DNA of 64,000 bases from CAMLIZ01 sp040758375. Lineage in GTDB: Bacteria > Pseudomonadota > Gammaproteobacteria > Burkholderiales > Burkholderiaceae_C. Made by a program: the position numbers and the translations under genes. Shown in pieces: positions 35,174-44,282 of this stretch. Numbering within the stretch: the first letter of the stretch is position 1; the number at the start of each line of letters is the position of its first letter. The stretch lies in NCBI GenBank assembly GCA_040758375.1, contig JBFLWE010000002.1, forward strand, positions 1-64,000. The letters run 5' to 3'. The notes beneath the pieces were generated by a model. The model saw only the letters and a list, made by a program, of their open reading frames with translations, was not told the origin of the DNA and made no database searches.

Positions 35174-35770
35174 TCACGCATCGCGCTGCCACGCCACGCC
35201 GTCCTCGGTGAGCATGGCGTCCAGCGGCACGTCGTGCGGCTCGGCGGCGAGCCAGGGGATGAAGCCGTGGCCGTAGCCCACGCCCACGGTGTAGGGCCGC
35301 GGCCGCAGCGCCGCCAGCGTGCGGTCGTAGAAGCCGCCGCCATAGCCCAGGCGCACGCCCTGGGGGCCGAAACCCACGCAAGGCACCAGCAGCAGCTGAG
35401 GCTCGAAGGCCTCGGTGTCCTTGGGCTTCGGGATGCCGTAGGCGTCTTCCTCCATCGGGCAGCCGGGGTACCACACATGGAAGCGCAGCTGCCGGGTCTG
35501 GCGGTCGATCACCGGCAGGCCGATGCGGCGCTGCGGGTCGGCCTCGCTCCAGCGGTACAGCGCCGGCAGCGCATCGAACTCGCCCTTGATCGGCCAGTAC
35601 GCGCCGATCGTGGTTTCGCGCCGGCCCACCAGCCACACGCGCAACACCTGCTGCAGGTGCACCGCGCGCTCGTGGCGGTCGGCCATGGCCTGGCGCTCGG
35701 CCTGCAGTTGCTTGCGCAGGGTGGCCTTGTCGCGCGCCGGCTCCAGGGGCAGGTTGAAAGGCTTGTTCAT
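35174..35770 (-). CDS. 5-formyltetrahydrofolate cyclo-ligase
   Basis: 198 residues. The enzyme converts 5-formyl-THF to 5,10-methenyl-THF with ATP, rescuing folate. The opening DKATLRKQLQAERQAM, IGAYWPIKGEFD, and the nucleotide-binding GVRLGYGGGFYDRTL are characteristic. It complements metF nearby in the folate pool but is on the other strand and separately expressed. In proteobacteria this gene often lies beside the 6S RNA gene; I saw no convincing 6S-like fold upstream. Confidence 0.93.
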   Translation of the reverse strand: MNKPFNLPLEPARDKATLRKQLQAERQAMADRHERAVHLQQVLRVWLVGRRETTIGAYWPIKGEFDALPALYRWSEADPQRRIGLPVIDRQTRQLRFHVWYPGCPMEEDAYGIPKPKDTEAFEPQLLLVPCVGFGPQGVRLGYGGGFYDRTLAALRPRPYTVGVGYGHGFIPWLAAEPHDVPLDAMLTEDGVAWQRDA

Positions 35771-35806
35771 CAAGGCCTCCGACGAGCCGCCGGTAGGAGT
35801 CCATGC

Positions 35807-35845
35807 GCCCCCGCGGGGGGCAGCGAACGAAGTGAGCGTGGGGGC
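35807..35845. repeat. Dispersed GC-rich intergenic repeat, copy 2
   Basis: Same layout as at 9797-9835: GCCCCCGCGGGGGGC, then AGCGAACGAAGTGAGCGT and GGGGGC. It lies in the 126-bp divergent gap between the folate cyclo-ligase and TfoX-like genes. Confidence 0.7.
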
Positions 35846-35896
35846 AACATTCTGGGCATTGTCGAGGCAGGCCTGCGGCGCTGGCAAACTGCGGGC

Positions 35897-36337
35897 ATGG
35901 CTCAGGACGCGCTGCTCGACCACTGCCTGGAACTGCTGGCCCCGGTGGGCCGGCCGCGGGCGCGGCGCATGTTCGGCGGCCACGGGCTGTACGTGGACGA
36001 CCTGTTCATCGCGATCATCGCCTTCGACCGCCTGTACCTGAAGGCCGACGACCAGACGCGGCCGCGCTTCGAAGCCGCCGGCTGCCAGCCCTTCACCTAC
36101 CGCAAGAAGGGCGACCAGACGGCCGTGCTGGGCTACTGGACCGCACCCGAGGAGGCGATGGACTCGCCCGCTGCAATGGCGCCGTGGGCGCGCCTGGCGA
36201 TGGCCGCGGCCCTGCGCGCACGCCAGGCCGCGGCCGACAAGCCGGTCAGCAGGAAGCGCAAGGCGCCGGTGCCGGCCGCCACAGCTGCACCCAGCGGCGC
36301 AGCGCGGCCGAAGGCTTCAGCGCGATCGAGGCGCTGA
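35897..36337 (+). CDS. TfoX N-terminal domain protein
   Basis: 146 residues. Residues 1-100 match the TfoX N-terminal domain: RARRMFGGHGLYVDDLFIAI, LYLKADDQTRPRFEAAG, FTYRKKGDQTAVLGYW. The last 40 residues are a low-complexity Lys/Arg/Ala tail (PVSRKRKAPVPAA). TfoX governs competence in some bacteria, but stand-alone N-domain proteins have no settled function. The 3' 92 bp overlap the convergent DUF2917 gene, so one of the two ends may be shorter in reality. Confidence 0.82.
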   Translation: MAQDALLDHCLELLAPVGRPRARRMFGGHGLYVDDLFIAIIAFDRLYLKADDQTRPRFEAAGCQPFTYRKKGDQTAVLGYWTAPEEAMDSPAAMAPWARLAMAAALRARQAAADKPVSRKRKAPVPAATAAPSGAARPKASARSRR

Positions 36338-36614
36338 GCGCTTCGGCCGGCGCCGCGTGCAGCAGCTCGAAGCGCGCGCTCGGCCAGGCCTCCACCACGG
36401 CGTCCTGCCCGGCCGGCAGCTCGACGCTGTCGCCGGCTTCCAGCCAGCAATCGAGCGGCAGCTCGCCGGCGGCCTGGGCGCTGTGCGTCAGCCACAGGCG
36501 GCCCTGGGTGACGCGCAGCCAGCGTGCGTGCTGCACGGCCGCCAGCCGCTGCGCCCGGCCGGCATCGAGCGAGACGGCAGACTGTTGCGATTGGGTCATC
36601 AACGAGGGGCTCAT
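36246..36614 (-). CDS. DUF2917 protein
   Basis: 122 residues. The central part (WLRVTQGRLWLTHSAQ, then WLEAGDSVELPAGQDAVVEAW) is the beta-rich DUF2917 domain of cupin-like appearance, common in Burkholderiales next to LysR genes. Function unknown. It is divergent from the LysR-type gene over 96 bp, the standard layout for a regulator and its target. Its last 30 codons overlap the TfoX-like gene tail. Confidence 0.78.
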   Translation of the reverse strand: MSPSLMTQSQQSAVSLDAGRAQRLAAVQHARWLRVTQGRLWLTHSAQAAGELPLDCWLEAGDSVELPAGQDAVVEAWPSARFELLHAAPAEALSASIALKPSAALRRWVQLWRPAPAPCASC

Positions 36615-36710
36615 GTCATACTCCTTCAGCGTCGTCCACGCGGTGGATTCTGGGCAGTACCAAGGGAAAACACCAATGAGTTCGGCTCCATACATTGATT
36701 CCGAACACGC

Positions 36711-37670
36711 ATGAATCGTCCGATCCGCCAACGCCCGCTGGGCATCGGCCCGCTGCGCGCCTTCGAGGCGGTGGCGCGGCGCCTGAGCTTTCGCGCGGCT
36801 GCCGAAGACCTGTTCCTTACCCAATCGGCGATCAGCCGGCAGATCCGCGCGCTGGAAGACGAGTTGGGCGCGCCGCTGTTCCTGCGCGGCACGCGCCATG
36901 TGGAGCTCACCGCCGCCGGCGCCGCGCTGCTGCAGACCGTGGTGCCGCTGATCGACCGGCTCGATGCCAGCGTGCGGCAGATCCGCACCGCGCGCGGACG
37001 GCGCTCGGTGACGCTGACCACGTTCCCTTCCTTCGCCTCGCTGTGGCTGATCCCGCGGCTCGAGGTGTTCCAGCGCGACCATCCCGACATCGACATCCGC
37101 GTGTCGGCCAGCGACGCCATGGCCGACCTGGACGATCCCGAACTCGACCTGGCGATCCGCTATTGCCACCCCGACGATGCGCCGCCGGGTGCGGTGCGCA
37201 TGTTCGGCGAGGTGCTCACACCGGTGACCGGCGCACGCCTGGCCGAGCAGGCGCGCAGCGGGCAGGTGCCGCCGCTGCGCACACCCGCCGACCTGGCGCA
37301 CCACACGCTGCTCGAAGAAGACGACTCGCGGCCCAGCGCCGAATTCCTGAGCTGGCGCTACTGGCTGCGTCAGCAGGGGCTGCCGCAGCTGCAGCCGCAG
37401 CGCTGGCTCTTCCTCAACTACACCTACCAGCAGATCCAGGCCGCACTGGCCGGGCAGGGCATCGCACTGGCCCGCGTGTCGCTGGTGTACGAATCGCTGG
37501 CGCGCGGCGAGCTGGTCGAGCCCTTCGGCTCGCAACGGCGCATCCACTCGCCCTTTGCCTACTGGGCCATCCGCGGCACCGCCAGCGCCGACCGGCCCGA
37601 ATTGCAGCAGTTCTTCGCCTGGGTGGTGGAGCAAGCGGCACTGTCGCGCGCGGCGATCGGCGAACCTTGA
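36711..37670 (+). CDS. LysR-type (GcvA-like) transcriptional regulator
   Basis: 319 residues. The N-terminal winged helix is complete: LRAFEAVARRLSFRAAAEDL, TQSAISRQIRALEDELG. The effector domain has the GcvA-like pattern VTLTTFPSFASLWLIPRL and DIRVSASDAMADLDDPELDL. It is divergent from the DUF2917 gene, which is its probable target together with itself. The ligand is unknown. Confidence 0.9.
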   Translation: MNRPIRQRPLGIGPLRAFEAVARRLSFRAAAEDLFLTQSAISRQIRALEDELGAPLFLRGTRHVELTAAGAALLQTVVPLIDRLDASVRQIRTARGRRSVTLTTFPSFASLWLIPRLEVFQRDHPDIDIRVSASDAMADLDDPELDLAIRYCHPDDAPPGAVRMFGEVLTPVTGARLAEQARSGQVPPLRTPADLAHHTLLEEDDSRPSAEFLSWRYWLRQQGLPQLQPQRWLFLNYTYQQIQAALAGQGIALARVSLVYESLARGELVEPFGSQRRIHSPFAYWAIRGTASADRPELQQFFAWVVEQAALSRAAIGEP

Positions 37671-37770
37671 GGCCGCCAGCGCGTCAAAGGCCGCTGGCAC
37701 ACCGTCGTGCCCGCAACCCTGCGCTACAGTGGTCCGGCCCCCCCGGCGCATTGCGCCACCTTAGTTGTCC

Positions 37771-39810
37771 ATGCCCTTTGCCGTCGATCTCCTCCGCTCC
37801 TCCGTCCGCATCGTCCTCGGCTCGCTGCTCACCGGCGTGCTCGCCGGCAGCGTGCCCAGCGCGCTGGCCCAGCCCAGCCCTGCCGACATGCTGGTGCTCG
37901 AAGCGCGCGAGGCGCTGACCAAGCGCGACCGTGCGCGCCTGGCCGCCAACCGCGCCGCCGCCATCGTCGGCCAGCACCCGCTCGCGCCCTGGGTCGACTA
38001 CTGGGAGCTGAGCAACCGGCTCAACGAAGCCACCGCCGGCGAGGTGGAGGCCTTCTACCAGCGCTGGAAGGGCAGCTACGTCGAGGACCGGCTGCGCAAC
38101 GACTGGCTGCTCGAACTCGGCCGCCGGCGCGACTGGGCCAACTTCGCGCAGGACTACCCCCGCTTTCGCATGAACGACGACCGCGAGGTGATCTGTTACT
38201 GGCTGGTCACCGAGCACCTGGCCGGCAAGGACATCGTGGCCTCGGCGCGCACGGCCTGGGCCGCGCAGCGCGACACCGACGACGGCTGCGTGCTGCTGGC
38301 CACGACGCTGTACGAGGCCAAACGCTTCAACGCCGACGACGCCTGGCGCGTCGCCCGCCTGGCCGCCGAATACAACCGCCAGCGCGTGGCCAAGTTCGCC
38401 GCCGGCCTCGTGGGCCCCGAGGCCGGCGCGGCCATGGCCGAGCTGCTGGAGCAGCCGGCGCGCTACCTCACGCGCCGCGCCAGCGCCCGCGGGCGCACGC
38501 ACAGCGAACTCACCGCGATCGCGGTGATGCGCATGGCGGCCAGCGACCCCGAGGCGGCTGCCGGCCAGATGGAGCAGCGCTGGCAGCATGCGCTGGGGCC
38601 GGAACTCGCCAGCGCCACCTGGGCGGTGGTGGCCAAGCAGGCGGCGCTGAAGCTGCTGCCGGAGGCCACGCGCTACTACCAGCTCGCCTGGCAGGCCGGC
38701 CACCGGCGCAGCCGCGACCGGGTGGACTGGACCGACGATGCGCTGGCCTGGGGCGTGCGCGCCGCGCTGCGCGCGGGCCGCGGCAGCGAGCGCTGGGAAA
38801 TGGTGCAGCAGTTCATCGGCGCGATGAGCCCGGCCGAGCAGAAGGACCCGGCCTGGGTGTACTGGAAGGCGCGCGCGCTGGCCGCGCTTGCACCGGCCGA
38901 CGCCGAGGGCGACCGCGCGCGCGCCGAGAGCCGCCAGCTGCTGGAGGCGATCGCCGGTCCCCTGGGTTTTTACCCGCTGCTGGCGGCCGAGGACCTGGGG
39001 CAGCCGGTGGAGCTGCCCCTTGCGCCGGCCGCGCTGATGCCCGAAGAGCAGCAGCTGGTCGCCGCACTGCCCGGCCTCAACCGCGCCCTGCGCCTGACGC
39101 AGCTGGGGCTGCGCGACGAGGGCCGGCGCGAGTGGAATTTCACGCTGCGCGGCATGAGCGACCGCCAGCTGCTGGCCGCCGCCACGCTGGCCTGCGAGCT
39201 GCAGGACTGGCAGCTGTGCATCAACACCAGCGAGCGCACGCGCAACGAGGTCGACATCGCGCAGCGCTTTCCCACGCCCTACCGCGCCGAGATCGAGGCG
39301 CAGGCGCGCGCGCTCGGCCTGGAGCCGGCGTACGTGATGGGCCTGATCCGCCAGGAAACGCGCTTCATGACCATGCTGCGCTCCTACGTGGGCGCCACCG
39401 GCCTGATGCAGCTGATGCCCAACACCGCACGCTGGATGGCGCGCAAGATCGGCTTCGACTACTCGCCGGCGCTGCTGGCGGACCCGGCGGTGAACCTGAA
39501 GCTGGGCACCAGCTACCTGAAGAAGGTGCTCGACGATTTCGACGGCTCGCAGGCCATGGCCGCCGCGGCCTACAACGCAGGCCCCAGCCGGCCGCGCCGC
39601 TGGCGCGAGGGCGCCGTGCTGGAGCCGGCCATCTGGGCCGAGAACGTGCCGTTCAGCGAGACGCGCGACTACGTCAAGAAGGTGCTGGCCAACGCCACCG
39701 TGTACGCGCACCTGCTCGAGGGCCGGCCGCTGTCGCTGAAGGCCCGGCTGGGCACCTCGATCGGCCCGCGCGACGCCCTGGCACCGCCGCCCGACGAAGA
39801 GCTGCCCTGA
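37771..39810 (+). CDS. slt: Soluble lytic murein transglycosylase
   Basis: 679 residues, Slt70-like. Signal peptide ends in PSALA near residue 33. A long alpha-helical superhelix domain follows, and the SLT catalytic domain begins near residue 515: the catalytic Glu is in LIRQETRFMT, followed by GATGLMQLMPNTARWMA and AAAYNAGPSRPRRW. It cleaves peptidoglycan glycan strands to form 1,6-anhydromuropeptides in the periplasm. A TTG two codons upstream is possible but the ATG at 37771 gives a normal signal peptide. The next genes run in the same direction but with gaps above 100 bp. Confidence 0.94.
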   Translation: MPFAVDLLRSSVRIVLGSLLTGVLAGSVPSALAQPSPADMLVLEAREALTKRDRARLAANRAAAIVGQHPLAPWVDYWELSNRLNEATAGEVEAFYQRWKGSYVEDRLRNDWLLELGRRRDWANFAQDYPRFRMNDDREVICYWLVTEHLAGKDIVASARTAWAAQRDTDDGCVLLATTLYEAKRFNADDAWRVARLAAEYNRQRVAKFAAGLVGPEAGAAMAELLEQPARYLTRRASARGRTHSELTAIAVMRMAASDPEAAAGQMEQRWQHALGPELASATWAVVAKQAALKLLPEATRYYQLAWQAGHRRSRDRVDWTDDALAWGVRAALRAGRGSERWEMVQQFIGAMSPAEQKDPAWVYWKARALAALAPADAEGDRARAESRQLLEAIAGPLGFYPLLAAEDLGQPVELPLAPAALMPEEQQLVAALPGLNRALRLTQLGLRDEGRREWNFTLRGMSDRQLLAAATLACELQDWQLCINTSERTRNEVDIAQRFPTPYRAEIEAQARALGLEPAYVMGLIRQETRFMTMLRSYVGATGLMQLMPNTARWMARKIGFDYSPALLADPAVNLKLGTSYLKKVLDDFDGSQAMAAAAYNAGPSRPRRWREGAVLEPAIWAENVPFSETRDYVKKVLANATVYAHLLEGRPLSLKARLGTSIGPRDALAPPPDEELP

Positions 39811-39930
39811 GCCGCCCGGCGCAGGGGCCGCCGCCCGCGATGCCGGCGCCGCATCGGGGCAATGCGAAATCGGCATCGGCACATGGCGCGAGCCCACTAC
39901 GATCGGTCTTCGCTTTTCTCAGGAGGATCC

Positions 39931-40614
39931 GTGAAGCTCTACATCGGCAACAAGAACTACTCGTCCTGGTCGCTGCGGCCGTGGCTGGCGATGCGCCAGC
40001 TCGGCATCGCGTTCGACGAGGTGAAGCTGCGCCTGTCCTTCAGCGAGGGCTCGGAGTTCAAGAACGCGCTGGCGCGCATCGGCGCGCCGGGCAAAGTGCC
40101 GGTGCTGCAGGAGGACGACGGCTTCATCGTGTGGGACACGCTGGCCATCGTGGAGCGCGTGGCCGAGCTGCACCCCGGTGCCGGCGTGTGGCCCCGCGAC
40201 GGCCGCGAACGCGCGCGCGCGCGCAGCCTGTGCGCCGAGATGCACAGCGGCTTTGCCGCGCTGCGCAGCCACTGCCCCATGAACATCGAGGCCTCGCTGC
40301 ACGAGGTGGGCGCGCGCGTGTGGGACGAACAAGCCGAGGTGCGGCGCGACGTGGCGCGCCTGGAGCAGCTGTGGGGCGAGCAGCTCGCCGCTTCCGGCGG
40401 ACCCTTCCTGTTCGGCGCCTTCAGCGCGGCCGACGCGTTCTTCGCGCCGGTGTGCACGCGGCTGCGCACCTACGGGTTGCCGGTGGGCGAACGCACGCAG
40501 GCCTATGTCGAGCGCGTGTGGCAGCTGCCGGCGATGCAGGCCTGGGTGGCCGACGCCCTGGCTGAACACGATTTCCTCGACTTCGACGAGCCTTACCGCA
40601 CGGCCCCCGCCTGA
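39931..40614 (+). CDS. Glutathione S-transferase family protein
   Basis: 227 residues. N-terminal thioredoxin-like domain with KLYIGNKNYSSWSLRPWLAM (the SxWS pattern holds the likely catalytic Ser), GKVPVLQEDDGFIVWDT for glutathione binding, and an all-helical C-terminal domain. Start is GTG at 39931 with AGGAGG. It precedes cca by 25 bp and may be co-transcribed. Substrate unknown. Confidence 0.9.
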   Translation: MKLYIGNKNYSSWSLRPWLAMRQLGIAFDEVKLRLSFSEGSEFKNALARIGAPGKVPVLQEDDGFIVWDTLAIVERVAELHPGAGVWPRDGRERARARSLCAEMHSGFAALRSHCPMNIEASLHEVGARVWDEQAEVRRDVARLEQLWGEQLAASGGPFLFGAFSAADAFFAPVCTRLRTYGLPVGERTQAYVERVWQLPAMQAWVADALAEHDFLDFDEPYRTAPA

Positions 40615-40639
40615 AAAGGCGCGGCCTACACTCCCGGCG

Positions 40640-41872
40640 ATGGAGTGCTACATCGTCGGTGGCGCGGTGCGCGACCAGTTGCTGGGGCGGCCGGCCAGCG
40701 ACCGCGACTGGGTCGTGGTGGGCGCCACGCCCGCGGAGATGACCGCCGCGGGCTTCGTCGCGGTGGGCCGCGACTTCCCGGTCTTCCTGCATCCGCAGAC
40801 CAAGGAGGAATACGCCCTCGCGCGCACCGAGCGCAAGACCGCGCCCGGCTACCGCGGCTTCGTCGTGCATGCCGATCCCGGCGTGACGCTCGAGGATGAC
40901 CTGCGCCGGCGCGACCTGACCATCAACGCCATGGCGCAAAAGCCCGACGGCACGCTGGTCGACCCCTTCGGCGGCGCGCAAGATCTGCGCGAAGGCGTGC
41001 TGCGCCATGTGTCGGAGGCGTTTGCCGAGGACCCGGTGCGCATCCTGCGCCTGGCGCGCTTTGCGGCGCGGCTGCCGCACTTCCGGGTGGCGCCGGAAAC
41101 GGTGGTGCTGATGCGCCGGATGGTGGCCGCCGGCGAAGTGGACGCGCTCGTGCCCGAGCGCGTGTGGCAGGAGCTCGCGCGCGGGCTGATGGAAGACCGG
41201 CCCAGCCGCATGTTCGAGGTGCTGCGCGACTGCGGGGCGCTGGCGGTGGTCCTGCCCGAGGTGGACCGGCTGTGGGGCGTGCCGCAACGGCCCGAGTACC
41301 ACCCCGAGGTGGACACCGGCGTGCACCTGATGATGGTGCTGGACATGTCGGCGCGGCTGAAGGCGCCGCTGGAGGTGCGCTTCGCCTGCCTGTGCCACGA
41401 CCTGGGCAAGGGCACCACGCCCGAGGAGCTGCTGCCGCGCCACCACGCCCACGAGGCGCGCAGCGTCGAGCTGGCGCTGCAGGTGTGCGAGCGCTGGCGC
41501 GTGCCCAGCGCCTGCCGCGAGCTGGCCGAGGCGGTGGCGCGCGAGCACGGCAACGTGCACCGCAGCGAGGCGCTCAACGCCACCGCGCTGATGCGGCTGC
41601 TGGAGCGCTGCGATGCGCTGCGCCGGCCCGAGCGCTTCGAGCTGCTGCTGCTGGCCTGCGAATGCGACGCGCGCGGGCGCCTGGGCTTCGAGGAGCGGCC
41701 CTACCCGCAGCGCGAGCGGCTGCTGCAGGCGCTGCGGCAGGCGCAGGCCGTGGACGCCTCGGCGGTGGCGGCCGGCGCGCTGGCGCGCGGCGCCAGCGGC
41801 CCGGCGGTGGGCGAAGCGGTGCGGCGCGCGCGCATCGACGCCATCGCACAAGGAACCGACGCGCCCGCCTGA
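40640..41872 (+). CDS. cca: Multifunctional CCA tRNA nucleotidyltransferase
   Basis: 410 residues. It adds or repairs the 3' CCA of tRNAs. Visible are GGAVRDQLLG, the metal-binding DRD in SDRDWVVVGA, RRRDLTINAMA and RILRLARFAARL (nucleotide selection). The C-terminal HD domain is intact (CLCHDLGKGTTP, HHAHEARS), so this is the long proteobacterial form with phosphatase and phosphodiesterase activity. The start ATG at 40640 gives MECYIVGGAVRD, near the usual start. Confidence 0.96.
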   Translation: MECYIVGGAVRDQLLGRPASDRDWVVVGATPAEMTAAGFVAVGRDFPVFLHPQTKEEYALARTERKTAPGYRGFVVHADPGVTLEDDLRRRDLTINAMAQKPDGTLVDPFGGAQDLREGVLRHVSEAFAEDPVRILRLARFAARLPHFRVAPETVVLMRRMVAAGEVDALVPERVWQELARGLMEDRPSRMFEVLRDCGALAVVLPEVDRLWGVPQRPEYHPEVDTGVHLMMVLDMSARLKAPLEVRFACLCHDLGKGTTPEELLPRHHAHEARSVELALQVCERWRVPSACRELAEAVAREHGNVHRSEALNATALMRLLERCDALRRPERFELLLLACECDARGRLGFEERPYPQRERLLQALRQAQAVDASAVAAGALARGASGPAVGEAVRRARIDAIAQGTDAPA

Positions 41873-41877
41873 CGCTG

Positions 41878-41968
41878 GGGGCCCCGCCCAGCGGCCACCG
41901 CGGATGCGGCTGCGCCGCTCCGCTGGTGGCGCCCCGCCGAGGGGGCGGCCGCAGGCCGCAGGGCGTGG
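41878..41968. repeat. GC-rich palindromic intergenic element between cca and the MidA-like gene
   Basis: Between convergent stops. It contains GGCCACCGCGGATGCGGC, GCGCCCCGCCGAGGGGGCGGCCGC and further GGCCGCAGG modules, able to fold into several hairpins. Related to the elements at 20421 and 45926. Probably a bidirectional terminator or REP-type insertion. Confidence 0.5.
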
Positions 41969-41969
41969 G

Positions 41970-43073
41970 TCACAACCTTCCGCTGCGGTCGCCGGTGGCG
42001 AAGCCGATGGCGTCGAAGCGGCAGCCCTTGGCGAAGCCGATCGCCTTGAACAGCTCGCCCATCTCGTGCTCGTGCACCAGCTTCTGCGCGGCGGCCTGCG
42101 CCGCCAGGTCGGCCTGGGCCATCAGCGGCACCAGCCCGCAGTTGATGAGGAACCGCCCCTGCGAGGTGTAGCCCAGCACCTCCAGACCCGACTCCTGCCC
42201 GGCCAGCGCGATGCCGGTGAAGTTGACGTGCGCGGTGATGTCCTTCAGCCCCAGCTCGGCCAGCGGGTCGGTGTCGGCCCGGTGCGCGCGGTGGCACATC
42301 AGCGTGCCGCCGCTGCGCTGCGGGTGGTAGTACTCGGCTTCGGGAAAGCCATAGTCGATGAAGAAGGCGGCCCCACATTGCAGGCGCTCGGCCACTGTGG
42401 CGATGAAGGCCTCGGCCTGCGGGTGGATCTCGGTCACCGTGCCGGGCGCGAAAGGGCCTTCGACCGGCGGCTTCAGCGCGGTGGGCCGGTCTTCCCACGC
42501 GAAGCCGCCGCTGGCCGCGGCCACGCCGCGCTCGCGCCAGCTGCTGCCATCCCACTGCAGCAGCTTCACCGGCATCGCGTCCAGCACCTCGTTGCCCACG
42601 ACCACGCCGTGCATCCGGGCCGGCAGCGCATCGGCCCACTGCACGCGTTCGCCCCAGCCGGCCAGCCGCTCGCGCTGGCGCGCCCGCAGCACCCCGGAGA
42701 GGTCCACGATGGTGTAGCGGCGCACCCGCTCGCCCAGGGCCTGCAGCAGCTGCCCTGCCAGCGCGCCGGAGCCGGCGCCGAACTCCCACAGCTCGTCGCC
42801 GCCGCAGGCGTCCAGCGCCTGCGCCACCTGGGCCGCCAGCGCCTGGCCGAACAGCGGCGACAGCTCCGGCGCGGTGACGAAATCGCTGCCCGAGGAGGGC
42901 ATTGCGCCGAACTTGCGGCTGGCATTGGCGTAGTAGCCCAGTCCGGGCTCGTACAGCGCCAAGCTCATGAAGCGGTCAAAAGGCAGCCACCCCCCCGCGT
43001 CCGAGAGGGCCTGCCGCAGCCGTCTCGCCAGGGCGGCCGATACACTTTCGGGTTCCACGTCCTCGTGCCTCAT
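41970..43073 (-). CDS. MidA/NDUFAF7-family SAM-dependent methyltransferase
   Basis: 367 residues. The family begins with PFDRFMSLALYEPGLGYYAN and GSDFVTAPELSPLFGQALA, followed by the SAM motif ELWEFGAGSGALAGQLL and VVGNEVLDAMPVKL, then FFIDYGFPEAEYYHPQR. Eukaryotic NDUFAF7 dimethylates an arginine of respiratory complex I; the bacterial role is not settled. It is divergent from the FolM-like gene with 29 bp between starts. Confidence 0.88.
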   Translation of the reverse strand: MRHEDVEPESVSAALARRLRQALSDAGGWLPFDRFMSLALYEPGLGYYANASRKFGAMPSSGSDFVTAPELSPLFGQALAAQVAQALDACGGDELWEFGAGSGALAGQLLQALGERVRRYTIVDLSGVLRARQRERLAGWGERVQWADALPARMHGVVVGNEVLDAMPVKLLQWDGSSWRERGVAAASGGFAWEDRPTALKPPVEGPFAPGTVTEIHPQAEAFIATVAERLQCGAAFFIDYGFPEAEYYHPQRSGGTLMCHRAHRADTDPLAELGLKDITAHVNFTGIALAGQESGLEVLGYTSQGRFLINCGLVPLMAQADLAAQAAAQKLVHEHEMGELFKAIGFAKGCRFDAIGFATGDRSGRL

Positions 43074-43102
43074 GGCCTTCGAAAAGGCATTGTAGGAAGC
43101 CC

Positions 43103-43888
43103 ATGCCTCCCCGCCCCGTCGCCCTCGTCACCGGCAGCGCACGCCGGCTCGGCCGCGCCATCGCGCTCGAGCTCGCCCGCCACGGCTGGGACGTGGCCGT
43201 TCACTACCGCGGCTCGGCCGACGAGGCCCATGCCACTGCGGCCGAGCTGCGCGCGCTGGGCGCCCAGGCCGAGACCTTCAGCGCCGACCTGGCCGAAGAG
43301 GCCGAGGCGCGCGCGCTGGTGCCGCGCGTGGTCAAGCGCCTGGGCGGGTTGCAGGCGGTGGTGAACAACGCCTCGCTGTTCGAGCACGACACGGCGGCCG
43401 ACTTCCGCTACGACACGCTCGATCGCCACTGGCGCGCCAACACCGCGCCGGCCATCGTGCTGGCGCGGGCGCTGCACGAGCACCTGCTGGCCACCGGCGG
43501 CACCGGCTGCGTGGTCAACCTGCTCGACCAGAAGCTGTGGAACCCCAACCCGGATCACCTGTCGTACACCTTGTCCAAGGCGGCGCTGGCGTCGGCCACG
43601 GTGCTGCTGGCGCAGGCGCTGGCGCCGCAGCTGCGGGTGTGCGGGGTGGCGCCGGGCATCACGCTGCCCTCCGGGCCGATGAGCGAGGCCGACTTCGCCG
43701 CCGCCCACCGGCTCACGCCGCTGGAGCGCTCGTCGGCGCCGCAGGACATTGCCGGCGCGGTGCGCTTCCTGCTCGAAGCGCCGGCGGTCACCGGCACCAC
43801 CTTGCTGGTCGACGGCGGCCAGCACCTGACGCGCCAGCCGCGCGATGTGTACTTTCTGGCGCAACCGTCCAAGGACCCTCCCCGATGA
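43103..43888 (+). CDS. FolM/pteridine-reductase-like short-chain dehydrogenase
   Basis: 261 residues. The nucleotide motif TGSARRLGRAIALEL carries the RRLG form that binds NADPH in pteridine reductases (PTR1/FolM) rather than the usual SDR glycine motif. The catalytic Tyr-Lys is in DHLSYTLSKAALASAT, with VVNNASLFE as the Asn-Ala segment. Overlap by ATGA with folB supports a role in dihydrofolate or dihydromonapterin reduction. It has no ribosome binding site of note within the 29-bp divergent gap. Confidence 0.82.
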   Translation: MPPRPVALVTGSARRLGRAIALELARHGWDVAVHYRGSADEAHATAAELRALGAQAETFSADLAEEAEARALVPRVVKRLGGLQAVVNNASLFEHDTAADFRYDTLDRHWRANTAPAIVLARALHEHLLATGGTGCVVNLLDQKLWNPNPDHLSYTLSKAALASATVLLAQALAPQLRVCGVAPGITLPSGPMSEADFAAAHRLTPLERSSAPQDIAGAVRFLLEAPAVTGTTLLVDGGQHLTRQPRDVYFLAQPSKDPPR

Positions 43889-44277
43889 ACAGCATGCTCC
43901 ACCTGCCGGCGCTCAAGGACTGCCGGCGCCTGTTCCTGCGCAACTACGAGGTGTGGATCAACATCGGCGTGCACGACTTCGAAAAACGCGGCGAGCAGCG
44001 CGTGCTGATCAACGTGGACCTGTACGTGCCGCTGGCCATGTCCACCCCGCGCAAGGACCAGCTGCACGAGGTGGTGGACTACGACTTCATGCGGCGCAGC
44101 ATCGCCGAGCGCGTGAAGCAGGGCCACATCCACCTGCAGGAAACCCTGTGCGACGACGTGCTGCAGCGCATGCTGTCGCACCCCTCGGTGCGGGCCGCCC
44201 GCGTCTCGACCGAAAAACCCGACGTGTACCCTGACTGCGACGCCGTGGGCGTCGAGGTGTTCGGGGTGAAGGACTGA
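43885..44277 (+). CDS. folB: Dihydroneopterin aldolase/epimerase family
   Basis: 130 residues, normal for FolB/FolX. Characteristic are LFLRNYEVWINIGVHDFEK, the core QRVLINVDLYV, VVDYDFMRRSI and the substrate Glu within LQETLCDDV. It makes 6-hydroxymethyl-dihydropterin in folate synthesis. The start overlaps the FolM-like stop as ATGA. ttcA follows 5 nt later. FolX-type epimerase activity cannot be excluded. Confidence 0.87.
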   Translation: MNSMLHLPALKDCRRLFLRNYEVWINIGVHDFEKRGEQRVLINVDLYVPLAMSTPRKDQLHEVVDYDFMRRSIAERVKQGHIHLQETLCDDVLQRMLSHPSVRAARVSTEKPDVYPDCDAVGVEVFGVKD

Positions 44278-44282
44278 CGACC

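Noticed and set aside
35771..35896. 6S RNA gene beside the 5-formyl-THF cyclo-ligase gene
   Set aside because: The association is common in proteobacteria, but this 126-bp gap holds only the dispersed repeat and is too short for 6S RNA.
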